Below are positions 53,232 through 61,971 of a stretch of DNA of 64,000 bases, piece after piece. The DNA is from Proteus vulgaris. GTDB lineage: Bacteria; Pseudomonadota; Gammaproteobacteria; Enterobacterales; Enterobacteriaceae. A model generated the notes under the pieces. It had not been told where the DNA came from. It saw only the letters and a program-made list of their open reading frames with translations, and did no database searches. Numbering within the stretch: the first letter of the stretch is position 1; each line of letters starts with the position of its first letter. A program made the translations under genes and the position numbers. The stretch is from positions 140,672-204,671 of the forward strand of contig NZ_JAEHOQ010000006.1 of the NCBI RefSeq assembly GCF_016239305.1, in the 5' to 3' direction.

Positions 53232-54239
53232 ATGAAAAAGATCATTATTCCTGTTGCGCTGCTGATGGCATCAAATACAGCATTGGCAGAACAGCAAATA
53301 GAAAAACCGATCCTCAATAATCAAGAAAATACAACGAGTATTCGAAATTCAAACTTAGACTTATTTGGTGTTTCTCGTAGTTTTGGCGATATTATATTTG
53401 TTGATGATGATGCAACACGCCAAAATTCAGCGCCAAAAAGAACTCGTGTATTTACAGGATATGAATATGAGAATATTAAATTCTCAAAACACCCTGGACA
53501 ATTATTAAGTACTTTTGTTATTGCTGATGGCTCTACTCGAATTACTGATAAATTAAGTATGGGTTACGTTATTCGTGAAACAACGATTTATGATACTGCT
53601 GATAATAATAAATATGTTGGTTCAGGAGGCAATCGTATTCGTCGTGATACGTTTACTGAAATTCAACTTTTACCTAAATATATAAATTGGGTTAATGAAA
53701 ATTTCAGTTATGGTGTAGAGCTAGGTTATGAACATATTGGTGATGCCAAAGATTCTGCTGAAAAACAGATGTATCACATCCGTCCTGAAATTAATCTAGG
53801 TTTTGGTCGTAACTTCTTGCATCTAAATACAGAAATAGGCTGGATTGATCGAGCAGATCGTGGTGCTTATATCGAAACAGAACCTTTATATCTTTATCGT
53901 TTAACCGATAATTTTAATATGGGAGCTAAAGTTTATTATCACGCAGAAGATAATGATTTTAGATGGCGTGAATCTGCTGTTCGTCCATTAGTACAATATC
54001 GATTTGCTAACAATACTTACCTTGAATTACGTTGGGAAATTGGCAGTATTCGTACTCATGATGGTAGTGGTTATAACTACAATAACTATGCACTGTATAC
54101 CGAAATTCCATTTAACCAAACATTCTCTTTATTAGCTGATTTGCAATTTAAAGATCAAAAAGCACATAAAGGAAACGAATGGTCTTGGGGAGATAAAGAA
54201 GATATTTTCGCTAAGGTTGGCTTCGTTATTAATTTCTAA
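53232..54239 (+). CDS. Outer-membrane porin (OmpG/KdgM-like) of the glucan locus
   Basis: A 335-residue protein with a signal peptide (KKIIIPVALLMASNTALA) and a beta-barrel body: many alternating aromatic strands such as GYVIRETTIYD, YRLTDNFNMGAKVYYHAE and TYLELRWEIGSI, ending in a terminal Phe (KVGFVINF) as needed for BAM-dependent insertion. It resembles monomeric oligosaccharide porins in size and strand pattern. It is encoded 85 nt after the glucanase on the same strand and probably lets beta-1,2-glucans into the periplasm. Confidence 0.83.
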   Translation: MKKIIIPVALLMASNTALAEQQIEKPILNNQENTTSIRNSNLDLFGVSRSFGDIIFVDDDATRQNSAPKRTRVFTGYEYENIKFSKHPGQLLSTFVIADGSTRITDKLSMGYVIRETTIYDTADNNKYVGSGGNRIRRDTFTEIQLLPKYINWVNENFSYGVELGYEHIGDAKDSAEKQMYHIRPEINLGFGRNFLHLNTEIGWIDRADRGAYIETEPLYLYRLTDNFNMGAKVYYHAEDNDFRWRESAVRPLVQYRFANNTYLELRWEIGSIRTHDGSGYNYNNYALYTEIPFNQTFSLLADLQFKDQKAHKGNEWSWGDKEDIFAKVGFVINF

Positions 54240-54285
54240 TGAAGTAAAAATATTTTAATCAAACGATATCTTGATTTAGAGGTAA

Positions 54286-56559
54286 ATGATGAAGAACCAA
54301 ACTATGTGGCGTTTGTCTGCAATTGCTACAGCTCTTATTATCAGCGGTAATGCTTACGCGAATCAAACGTATCATTTTTCTGAAAAGCCAAATAATAGTG
54401 GCACAATTGAAGTTGTGACGGATAAGAATACGAATGAATTTCAATTGTCAGATTTAACGGCTAATGCAGAAGGTCACCCTGTTGATGCTGTTAATAGTGG
54501 TAAAATGATATTAACGGTAGCACCTACAACGGGTGATGCCAGAGCCAGTGGTGTGTTAGTTAAATCAGGAACATTTACCAATAAAAGTGGTGGTAGTGTT
54601 GTCGTTTCATCCACGAGCCAAAATGAACTGTCTGTGGCAAATGGGTTGCAAGCTTCGGATGCTTATTGGTCAACAATACGCAATCAAGGGCGTGTTGATG
54701 TAACAAGCAAGAGCTATCAAGGTGATGCTCAAGCAGTTGGGATTAATGCGGGGTTATCTTTTTCTGATAATCCATATGATCGTTATGGTGATCATATGGC
54801 ATTAATTAATGAAGGTAAAATGACCGTTGTTGCCGACGCTAAAAAAAGTGCAACAGCACAAGGAATTTATACTAACTCGGCAAATGGATTGACTAATAAT
54901 GGTGAATTAAACGTTCATGCACAAAGTGAACAAGGTATTGCGAATGCATCAGGCTTACATACCATTAAAGGCAATCCTAATGTTGCACCTGATCATAATA
55001 ATCCCAGTAATCCAACCCATGTAATGACAAATAATAGCCAAATGAATGTTTCTGCATCAGGCAAAACATCAGTAGCAAGTGGTATATATACTGAAGGTGA
55101 TAACGTTATTATTCGTAATAATGGCACTATTAATGTGGATGCCCAAGCTGAAAATAATGCAAAGGCTTATGGTATTAATGTTGTAAATGGTCATGCAGTC
55201 ATTCAATCTCAAGGTCGTATTTTTGTTTCAACGTCTACTAACGGTAGTGAATACGCTTATGAAGTGATGGCTGATGGCTCTGTCGTGAATATAGAAAGCT
55301 ACATGATGACGTTAGGTTCAGAAAATCCCTGGGCAGTAAGTAATGGAGGATCTATTGTTCTTGGTAATGGTAATAAAGGGGCGGATCTTATCTTTATGCC
55401 AGGGCAAAAAGAGGACGGATTTGAATATGGCAAAGGCTATGCTCTTGATTCTTTAGCTTATGATATCAGTAATAATCAATCAGCAACGGTAAACGGTGAC
55501 ATTAATACACTCTCTGGTATTAACCAAGACTTTAAAGTCATTCATACCAGTAATGGCAGTGGTGATTTAGGGGCCGCTGCATTAGTTTATGCCCCTAATG
55601 TTTCTCATGCTGGTGTTTCTGCTTTAGTACAGCGCTCTTCAATGACACAGGCCTCAAATATTATTTCTTCACGTTTAAATGAACAATTTATTCGAGAAGG
55701 GTGTAATGAAAAAATAGATGCAAATAACTGTATGTTTATTACGCCTTATGCTGGGGATTACCGTCGAGATCAAGTTTCATCCGGTTATAGCGGTCATCGT
55801 TATGGTGTGTTATTAGGCCAAGATCATCAGTTTGAAACCTTTAACCTTGGTTGGCATGGCGGATATGAAAAAGCAAAAACCAGCTTTAATGGTACTTCCG
55901 ATGGGCGTAAAGAAGATGTAAATACCTTTATGTTAGGTATGCAAGGTGGAATGACATTTGAAAATGACATATTTGCAACAGCAACAACAACATGGTTTCG
56001 AAGCAAGACAGATTACACCGATAGCAACCACTATTCAGGTATAGGAAGTCAAAGTGCAGATTACGTTAGTAATGGCCTTTATACCGATATTTCAACAGGT
56101 AAAAGTTGGGATATAAACCGTAACTATAAAATCACACCAATGTTAGGGGTAACTCATATTTGGCAACAACGCGAAGGTTATACCGTATCTTCTCATAATG
56201 CTGATTATGATTTAATAGATACCCATTATAAAAACTATAATGGGCAAGCAGTGATGATCAATGCTAAGTTACGTTTTGATGGACGTTATCCGCTAACAAA
56301 CGAAACATTACTTAAACCTTATTTAAATATAGGTATCCACCAAACAGTATATGGGGATGAAATTAAAATCGATCAGCAAGTCCCTAATGCTAATTCTGTT
56401 CGTGTGACAACGAAAGATAAATCAACGTCAGGTTCATTTGATGCAGGTATGTCGTTAGTCAGTGAGAATGGCTTTACTTCTGATGTTCGTATTAGTGGTG
56501 AGGCGAATTCGGATAGAACAGATTATACGGGATGGGTAAATATCGGTTACTCTTTCTAA
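54286..56559 (+). CDS. Type V autotransporter with repetitive passenger
   Basis: A 757-residue protein. It has a signal peptide ending at GNAYA (about residue 25), then a passenger of about 430 residues with repeats of roughly 45 residues in the pattern NNGTINVDAQAENNAKAYGI (beta-helix-like). A linker with two Cys (GCNEKIDANNC) follows, then a C-terminal barrel of about 270 residues (HRYGVLLGQ, LGWHGGYEKAKTSF) that ends in WVNIGYSF. No protease or lipase motif is visible in the passenger, which suggests an adhesin or a binding surface. It follows the porin by 46 nt and may be co-transcribed. Confidence 0.9.
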   Translation: MMKNQTMWRLSAIATALIISGNAYANQTYHFSEKPNNSGTIEVVTDKNTNEFQLSDLTANAEGHPVDAVNSGKMILTVAPTTGDARASGVLVKSGTFTNKSGGSVVVSSTSQNELSVANGLQASDAYWSTIRNQGRVDVTSKSYQGDAQAVGINAGLSFSDNPYDRYGDHMALINEGKMTVVADAKKSATAQGIYTNSANGLTNNGELNVHAQSEQGIANASGLHTIKGNPNVAPDHNNPSNPTHVMTNNSQMNVSASGKTSVASGIYTEGDNVIIRNNGTINVDAQAENNAKAYGINVVNGHAVIQSQGRIFVSTSTNGSEYAYEVMADGSVVNIESYMMTLGSENPWAVSNGGSIVLGNGNKGADLIFMPGQKEDGFEYGKGYALDSLAYDISNNQSATVNGDINTLSGINQDFKVIHTSNGSGDLGAAALVYAPNVSHAGVSALVQRSSMTQASNIISSRLNEQFIREGCNEKIDANNCMFITPYAGDYRRDQVSSGYSGHRYGVLLGQDHQFETFNLGWHGGYEKAKTSFNGTSDGRKEDVNTFMLGMQGGMTFENDIFATATTTWFRSKTDYTDSNHYSGIGSQSADYVSNGLYTDISTGKSWDINRNYKITPMLGVTHIWQQREGYTVSSHNADYDLIDTHYKNYNGQAVMINAKLRFDGRYPLTNETLLKPYLNIGIHQTVYGDEIKIDQQVPNANSVRVTTKDKSTSGSFDAGMSLVSENGFTSDVRISGEANSDRTDYTGWVNIGYSF

Positions 56560-56580
56560 TTTAATGATGGTATTTCTATT

Positions 56581-56617
56581 AATGACTCCTCCTTTTAATA
56601 AAGTAGGGGGAGTCATT
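56581..56617. terminator. Hairpin between convergent autotransporter and T6SS operon
   Basis: AATGACTCCTCC and GGGGGAGTCATT form a 12-position stem with one mismatch and a 13-nt AT-rich loop. It stands between two converging transcription units and could end both. Confidence 0.65.
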
Positions 56618-56677
56618 ATAGAAAATGAATATTATTTACCTATTTTTTATTTTTATAAGAAATATAGCCATATATTC

Positions 56678-58054
56678 TTATTTAGATCGTAATAATGCAT
56701 ATCGATTTAATAGTTGTTTAAAATGATTGTCTATTTGTTGGTATTCATAGTCTGAAACTGCATTTTGTGTTGGTTGTTTTTCAAGTAAGCGTAGCTCTTC
56801 TTCTAAAGGTTTAGCTTGGTTGAAATGCTGACGAGCTTTGAAAATGATAGATTTTAATTCAGAGCCAGTAATGTAATTTTTAGGATTACCATCAAAGCTA
56901 TCTAATCGTTGGCTTAATCCATCGAGTTCGGTCATACCTTTAGACCATTGATTGAGCTGTTCATCGGTGGTGGCATTTATTTTTAGATTGTTTTTCCAAA
57001 GCAGCGTAAATGATAAAAGCTCTGGATTATCCTCATACTGCTCATTCAAATAACTGATTACTTCAAGTCCATAACTCTGTGCCCATGTAGGAGAAAGTAA
57101 TGCGAGTTCATCTAAACGCTGCTGTATCACGTCAATCTGCTCAGAATTGAGAGTCTTCATTATATTTTTACCATTTGCAGTTTGTTGTTCAATAAGAGAA
57201 CCTGCATGGACATTAATGGTTGGAATATAAGGAAAAGCATCAGTGAGATTGTTATTTTTTAATTCAGACAACCAAAAATAAAATAGGATAACAAAAAATA
57301 AGCTACTGGTTAGTGCGCCAATTAAAATACCTTTCCATAATTCTTTGTGGTTATTTTTTTTTGCTGGCACTTGTAATGCAATCGATGGGGAGATGTAGGT
57401 TTTAGGTGGTATGGTATTTTCAGTTAAATGAGGGGATGTTGATAATTCTGAACCAGCAATTTGAGGTTGATTGTTTTCCTCTTTATTAATAATAGGCGAT
57501 AAATCAGGAGAATAGAAATTATTATCTAATGTATCTGCATTTTCTAGTTGTCGTGCTTGAGTGATAATTAAATTTTGTAAGTAATCAAATTGGATAAGAT
57601 GTTTAATTTCTAATAATTGAAGGTGATGATTAATATTTTTTAATAACTCTTCAATTTGATAAAGAGTGGGTAAGTCGGTATAAACAAATGTTGTTCCTCG
57701 AATACCTGAAATTAATTGTTGGCTTAATATAGAAAGAATATTAACACGAGTATGTGTTTGTACTGGCCATAATGTTTGCCAATATTGAGTTAATATTTTA
57801 TGGGTTAGATAAAGTCCTTCATTTAAACCATCTAATCCAGACTGGTGCTGGCGACACAAAACAAACCAAGCTGCTGTTTGAAGATCAACACCATTTTGAT
57901 TAAATAAAGAAATGCATAGTTCATGGACATATTGCCAATTAATATCAGGGCGTGCTGGATGAAAGCGTTTATCAAGTTCTTCTTTAATATTAAGAAATTG
58001 ATTAAATACACGAGGATCACCTCCAATAGGAAGTGAGTCTAAGTAAGAGTTCAT
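56678..58054 (-). CDS. T6SS VasL/TagA-like, membrane-anchored TssA relative
   Basis: A 458-residue protein with an ImpA_N-type region (DPRVFNQFLNIKEELDKRFHP, QYWQTLWPVQTHTRVNIL), one transmembrane segment at about 236-258 (GILIGALTSSLFFVILFYFWL) and a helical C-terminal VasL-type domain. Proteins of this shape anchor the distal end of the sheath at the membrane or stop its growth. It is last in the operon, after a 91-nt gap. A second, soluble TssA is encoded upstream in the same operon. Confidence 0.82.
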   Translation of the reverse strand: MNSYLDSLPIGGDPRVFNQFLNIKEELDKRFHPARPDINWQYVHELCISLFNQNGVDLQTAAWFVLCRQHQSGLDGLNEGLYLTHKILTQYWQTLWPVQTHTRVNILSILSQQLISGIRGTTFVYTDLPTLYQIEELLKNINHHLQLLEIKHLIQFDYLQNLIITQARQLENADTLDNNFYSPDLSPIINKEENNQPQIAGSELSTSPHLTENTIPPKTYISPSIALQVPAKKNNHKELWKGILIGALTSSLFFVILFYFWLSELKNNNLTDAFPYIPTINVHAGSLIEQQTANGKNIMKTLNSEQIDVIQQRLDELALLSPTWAQSYGLEVISYLNEQYEDNPELLSFTLLWKNNLKINATTDEQLNQWSKGMTELDGLSQRLDSFDGNPKNYITGSELKSIIFKARQHFNQAKPLEEELRLLEKQPTQNAVSDYEYQQIDNHFKQLLNRYALLRSK

Positions 58055-58145
58055 AGAAGCCTCAAGTTAATTTAAGGTCTAAATGCTATAAAATAAAACT
58101 AAATAAAGAAAAATATACTAAGAATGAAAGTTAATAAAAACAAAC

Positions 58146-58574
58146 TTATGATAAGTTAAATTGCTTTTTTAAATGATGGAGAAATATTCGTCCATCAGGA
58201 GAAAACTCAGTACCATAACGTATAAGCCCTCTTTCATGTAATTCAATATCTAAAGAATAACATAATTTTCCAAATTCATTTTCAGGTAATATACCTAGAG
58301 TTACTGATTTTATTCTAGGTTCATACTTGAGTAATGTTTTTGATAATATTGCCATTACTTTATGTGAGCTTCCTGGTAATCCTTGAATAAGTTTGCTCAT
58401 ATCAGGTAAACCATAATCAGGCAGATGTTTTAATGTACCTGCTCGTGAATTTAATATTCGACGAATATTATCCATAACAGACAGAATAACTTGGTCTTCT
58501 TCGGAGATAGCATCAACAGGCAATCCCCCAGAAAAATACCCTGTTAGCATTTCATAAAGAGAGGGCTGTGGCAT
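58146..58574 (-). CDS. tssE: T6SS baseplate protein TssE (gp25-like)
   Basis: A 142-residue protein homologous to phage T4 gp25. The family core is RRILNSRAGTLKHLPDYGLPD, followed by a strand-rich end with SVTLGILPE and LDIELHERGL. TssE joins the baseplate wedge to the start of the sheath. It begins 2 nt after the TssJ stop. Confidence 0.92.
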   Translation of the reverse strand: MPQPSLYEMLTGYFSGGLPVDAISEEDQVILSVMDNIRRILNSRAGTLKHLPDYGLPDMSKLIQGLPGSSHKVMAILSKTLLKYEPRIKSVTLGILPENEFGKLCYSLDIELHERGLIRYGTEFSPDGRIFLHHLKKQFNLS

Positions 58575-58576
58575 CG

Positions 58577-59143
58577 TTATTTTTTCTCCAAAGGTTGTAA
58601 TGTCAGTGTACTTTCAGCAAGCTCAATTTTTCTTGCTTTATCTGGATCGAGTTCATTTTTAGGAATAACAATACGCCAGTTATTTTTAGTTTCATCAGGA
58701 GTGTGAAACATGACCGCGATTGCAACAAACTCTGTTTCTTTTTCCATTGGTATATCTAAAGAAATAGATTCTCCAGGGCGAATACGTAAGTCTTTTTGTA
58801 CTAGTAATGAAGATTTTAAAATATCGTTATTTTGATTAAACAGTGAAAGGTAATCACTATCATTAAAGGTGTCGGCAGACTTTAGTTGGAATACTCTAAC
58901 AATGACGGAAAGCGAAGAACCGTTATCGTCAGTATTAAGTGCTTCTCGTGCGGTAAAATCCAAATGCAACACTTTAATTTGCTTATAAAAAATAGATTTA
59001 GTTAGAGAAACAGTACCATCACTAATGGTTTGTGTTAGACCACACCCAGCAAGAGCCAAAACACTAATAAATAATAGTGCTAGTCGATAAGTATGAGAGA
59101 AAAATATTTGTGGTTTAGAATTGATAATTGCCATATTCATCAC
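58577..59143 (-). CDS. tssJ: T6SS outer-membrane lipoprotein TssJ
   Basis: A 188-residue lipoprotein. The signal ends in the lipobox LAGC (Cys near residue 34). The mature part has the TssJ pattern LHLDFTAREALNTDDNGSS, VIVRVFQLKSADTFNDSDY and IPMEKETEFVAIAVMFH. It anchors the TssM/TssL membrane complex to the outer membrane. Its start overlaps the TssG end by about 29 nt, and the ATG at 59134 is an alternative start. Confidence 0.92.
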   Translation of the reverse strand: MMNMAIINSKPQIFFSHTYRLALLFISVLALAGCGLTQTISDGTVSLTKSIFYKQIKVLHLDFTAREALNTDDNGSSLSVIVRVFQLKSADTFNDSDYLSLFNQNNDILKSSLLVQKDLRIRPGESISLDIPMEKETEFVAIAVMFHTPDETKNNWRIVIPKNELDPDKARKIELAESTLTLQPLEKK

Positions 59144-60212
59144 TTTTATAATGTTGAGAGCGGAGTGTTAGATATTGATAAAAACCGAGGCCGATGGTGA
59201 TAAAAGGGTTGATTGGTGGTTTTTCAATAATGTTATGAGGTCGCATAACTGCAGTTCTACCCAGTTGTACACCTTGGCTTTTAGAGGTGCTAAGTGTTGC
59301 ATCAGGTAATAAATCTCTTGGTAGTGTTAAACGTAGCCGTGCATTCACGCGTGAACCTAAATAAACACGAAGCAATGCCATAAAATCTTGATAAATACTG
59401 CCATCAGGTAACCAGCCTTTTGCCTCATCTTTATTTTCAGTATGCAACTTTATTAATACTTGGCTATTTACGTCTATCGCATAACTGCCTAAAACGGGTT
59501 TGTTTTCTAATGTAATAGGGGATGAACACGACATTGCGGTAGGATTATCTAGTGCTATTCTTCGTGGATCATGAGGAATAATATTAACCTTTGTCGATGG
59601 TGCTAATAATTTTACTAATGCACTAATTCCTTCCGCTGTGCGTGTAGGTAGACGTAATATTCCTAATAAAGCTAAAAAGCGAGATAGGGGAGATTGCACC
59701 TGATTAGCACAACCAGGAATACCTAAACCGATTAATCCATAAAGATATTGTGATGTCTTATCTGAGCCACCTTCACCAAAAGTCGCGGGATAAGAATATT
59801 TACGCCAAATCCGATAAAATTGTGTAGTAAGGCGGTGATTAAAAATGTCTAAAAAATCAGTTAGTGAATCTGTGCCATCTCGATATTGTGCAATATCATC
59901 GAGATAAGACGTAGGAAGAGGTGAGGTAATACCATAAAGCCCCAGAAAAGTAGTACGTAAGCTTGGTACTCTACTTTTACGATATTTATCAAGAGAATCG
60001 ATCCCTTTGATTTCCGTCACTGGAAAGCCCATACCTCGATGAGGGCGAAAACGAATAGGGTCGTCTTTAGGATCATGAGAACAACCTAATTCATAGAACT
60101 TAGCATTGGATTTCTCAAGTAATTGGCAAAAGCGATAGAAATTTATATAAGGTAATTTTTCGCCTAACGCTTGAATTAGCGGGGTAGCTGTGGATTGTGG
60201 ATCTCTTTCCAT
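59115..60212 (-). CDS. tssG: T6SS baseplate protein TssG
   Basis: A 365-residue protein of the VasB/ImpH family: INFYRFCQLLEKSN, IRFRPHRGMGFPVTEI, TTFLGLYGITSPLPTSY, and DFLDIFNHRLTTQFYRIWRKY are its known signatures. With TssF, TssE and TssK it forms the baseplate wedge. It overlaps both neighbours (37 nt with tssF, 29 nt with tssJ), showing coupled translation. Confidence 0.94.
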   Translation of the reverse strand: MERDPQSTATPLIQALGEKLPYINFYRFCQLLEKSNAKFYELGCSHDPKDDPIRFRPHRGMGFPVTEIKGIDSLDKYRKSRVPSLRTTFLGLYGITSPLPTSYLDDIAQYRDGTDSLTDFLDIFNHRLTTQFYRIWRKYSYPATFGEGGSDKTSQYLYGLIGLGIPGCANQVQSPLSRFLALLGILRLPTRTAEGISALVKLLAPSTKVNIIPHDPRRIALDNPTAMSCSSPITLENKPVLGSYAIDVNSQVLIKLHTENKDEAKGWLPDGSIYQDFMALLRVYLGSRVNARLRLTLPRDLLPDATLSTSKSQGVQLGRTAVMRPHNIIEKPPINPFITIGLGFYQYLTLRSQHYKSDEYGNYQF

Positions 60213-61939
60213 TGAATACGTTTTCCTGTTGGTAAGATAATCAGTGTTAATTGATTAAACAGATGAACATCAGCATAAAGTGCAAAAAAGCGATTAAGCA
60301 TTTCACCAAACAAATGCATATCCCCTTCACCATTAAAACCATTACTGTCTAATGTCACTTCAATATCAATGCCTCGTTGTAAAAAACCTTTCTCAAAACG
60401 CTCAATTAAATGGTGTTCAACATGAATAATGGCATCGAGTTTTCGATGATTCATATCATCATCCCGCCAGTCATAGAGGGCGAGCGTGCCCCGAAGTACT
60501 TCGGCATTGTCCATCATATTAAGAAAACTTGAACCAAGGTGGCTGAGTACCCGCCAATGAAAGCGATCTTCTGAAGGGGGATAAAGCGGTAAAGTGGGTT
60601 TACATAAATTACGTACAGTTAATGGAATTTGTAAGGTTTGTTCTGTTCTATCAAGCAATGTGCTTTGTAGTGCTTTACGAGGTAATTGCCCATTAGTTCC
60701 AGTGAGTTGTAATGAAAGTGTTTCTGTTTCGGTAGCTAAATCAAGATCTTGTTTCTCACCACCCAAAATAAGCCAAGTATCATGAAGTCCCGCTACACCA
60801 CGTTTAACACGGGTATGATAATAACGTTCGGGGGCATTATGGCGTAGCATACCACCACGATGACGAAAGCTAGTAAATGGCACATAAATAGCTTCATTTG
60901 TCCGTTGAGAACCATGTACGCTATCAACACTATAAATTTCAGTATGCCCATCTTGAATACGACGCGGGCGTAATAAATATTCGCTTTCCAATCCATTAAC
61001 TGTGAGGGGATCTGCTTCTATATTGAAAAGATTAATAACAGGAACACAATGTAAACGGATATTTTCATCACTTAATGTGAGCGAGTTATCCCATAACGTA
61101 TTTAGAACAATGTCTAACTCAAATTTTGATGTTTCTTCAGGAAAATGAATATCACCTAATCCATTAAGTGACACAAACATAAACTTTTCACGAAAAGAAA
61201 AATATTCCAGTAGCAATTGATATCCACTAAATGTGGTATCACCTTTAGGCCAAAGGGCATCCGTATCCTTAAATCCTCCCGGTGAAAAATAGAGAGGCAC
61301 CGCTATTCTGTCTTTTGATTGAGGAAGTTTTAAATAGATTTTTGAAACTTGTTTAGTTAATGCTAAATGCAGTGCATTAGTTGTTGGAATATCACCAGAT
61401 AAATAAAATGAAAGCTTATGAAAGTTAACTTCGGACCAGTTAATAATTTCACTGCATATAAATTTCAACCGAATAACTGAACGTCCATCAGGCTCGTTTG
61501 TTAAATTAACGGCCTCTATTCTTATTGGATTAAGCGTTAAATCTTGCGTTGTTCGATAGTGACAGATTGTTTTCTTCGGGCCTATAGGGCGAGAAAGCAC
61601 CTCAAATTGCGCCGATATTTTATCTGTCATTTTCATTTTTTGAATATCTGGTGTTAATTCAATAATAGATAATGAAGGAATTGTTTGTAAATAATGAGGC
61701 CACAATAAACTAACAAGGCCTTCTGTTAATTCAGGTAAATCATCATCAATTTTTTGTCTTAATTGCCCCATTGAAAAGGCAAAACCTTCAAATAAGCGTT
61801 CAACAAAAGGATCGGGTGTACCTGCTTTATCTAAATCGAGCATTGCGGCTCTATCGGGGTGTGCTTGTGCAAACTCTTTTGCGGCTTCTTTAAGATAGCG
61901 CATTTCCGCATCAAAATAGCGAAGGGTTAAATCATCCAT
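60176..61939 (-). CDS. tssF: T6SS baseplate protein TssF
   Basis: A 587-residue protein of the VasA/ImpG family. The N-terminal signature is RYFDAEMRYLKEAAKEFAQ, then DPFVERLFEGFAFSMGQLRQ and LTEGLVSLLWPHYLQTIPS; the C-terminal part has ERYYHTRVKRGVAGLHDTW and RFFALYADVHLFNQL. TssF pairs with TssG in the wedge. It begins 32 nt after the TssA stop. Confidence 0.95.
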   Translation of the reverse strand: MDDLTLRYFDAEMRYLKEAAKEFAQAHPDRAAMLDLDKAGTPDPFVERLFEGFAFSMGQLRQKIDDDLPELTEGLVSLLWPHYLQTIPSLSIIELTPDIQKMKMTDKISAQFEVLSRPIGPKKTICHYRTTQDLTLNPIRIEAVNLTNEPDGRSVIRLKFICSEIINWSEVNFHKLSFYLSGDIPTTNALHLALTKQVSKIYLKLPQSKDRIAVPLYFSPGGFKDTDALWPKGDTTFSGYQLLLEYFSFREKFMFVSLNGLGDIHFPEETSKFELDIVLNTLWDNSLTLSDENIRLHCVPVINLFNIEADPLTVNGLESEYLLRPRRIQDGHTEIYSVDSVHGSQRTNEAIYVPFTSFRHRGGMLRHNAPERYYHTRVKRGVAGLHDTWLILGGEKQDLDLATETETLSLQLTGTNGQLPRKALQSTLLDRTEQTLQIPLTVRNLCKPTLPLYPPSEDRFHWRVLSHLGSSFLNMMDNAEVLRGTLALYDWRDDDMNHRKLDAIIHVEHHLIERFEKGFLQRGIDIEVTLDSNGFNGEGDMHLFGEMLNRFFALYADVHLFNQLTLIILPTGKRIQWKEIHNPQLPR

Positions 61940-61971
61940 TAATTTGATACCTTGATTTTTTGAGTAAAATA

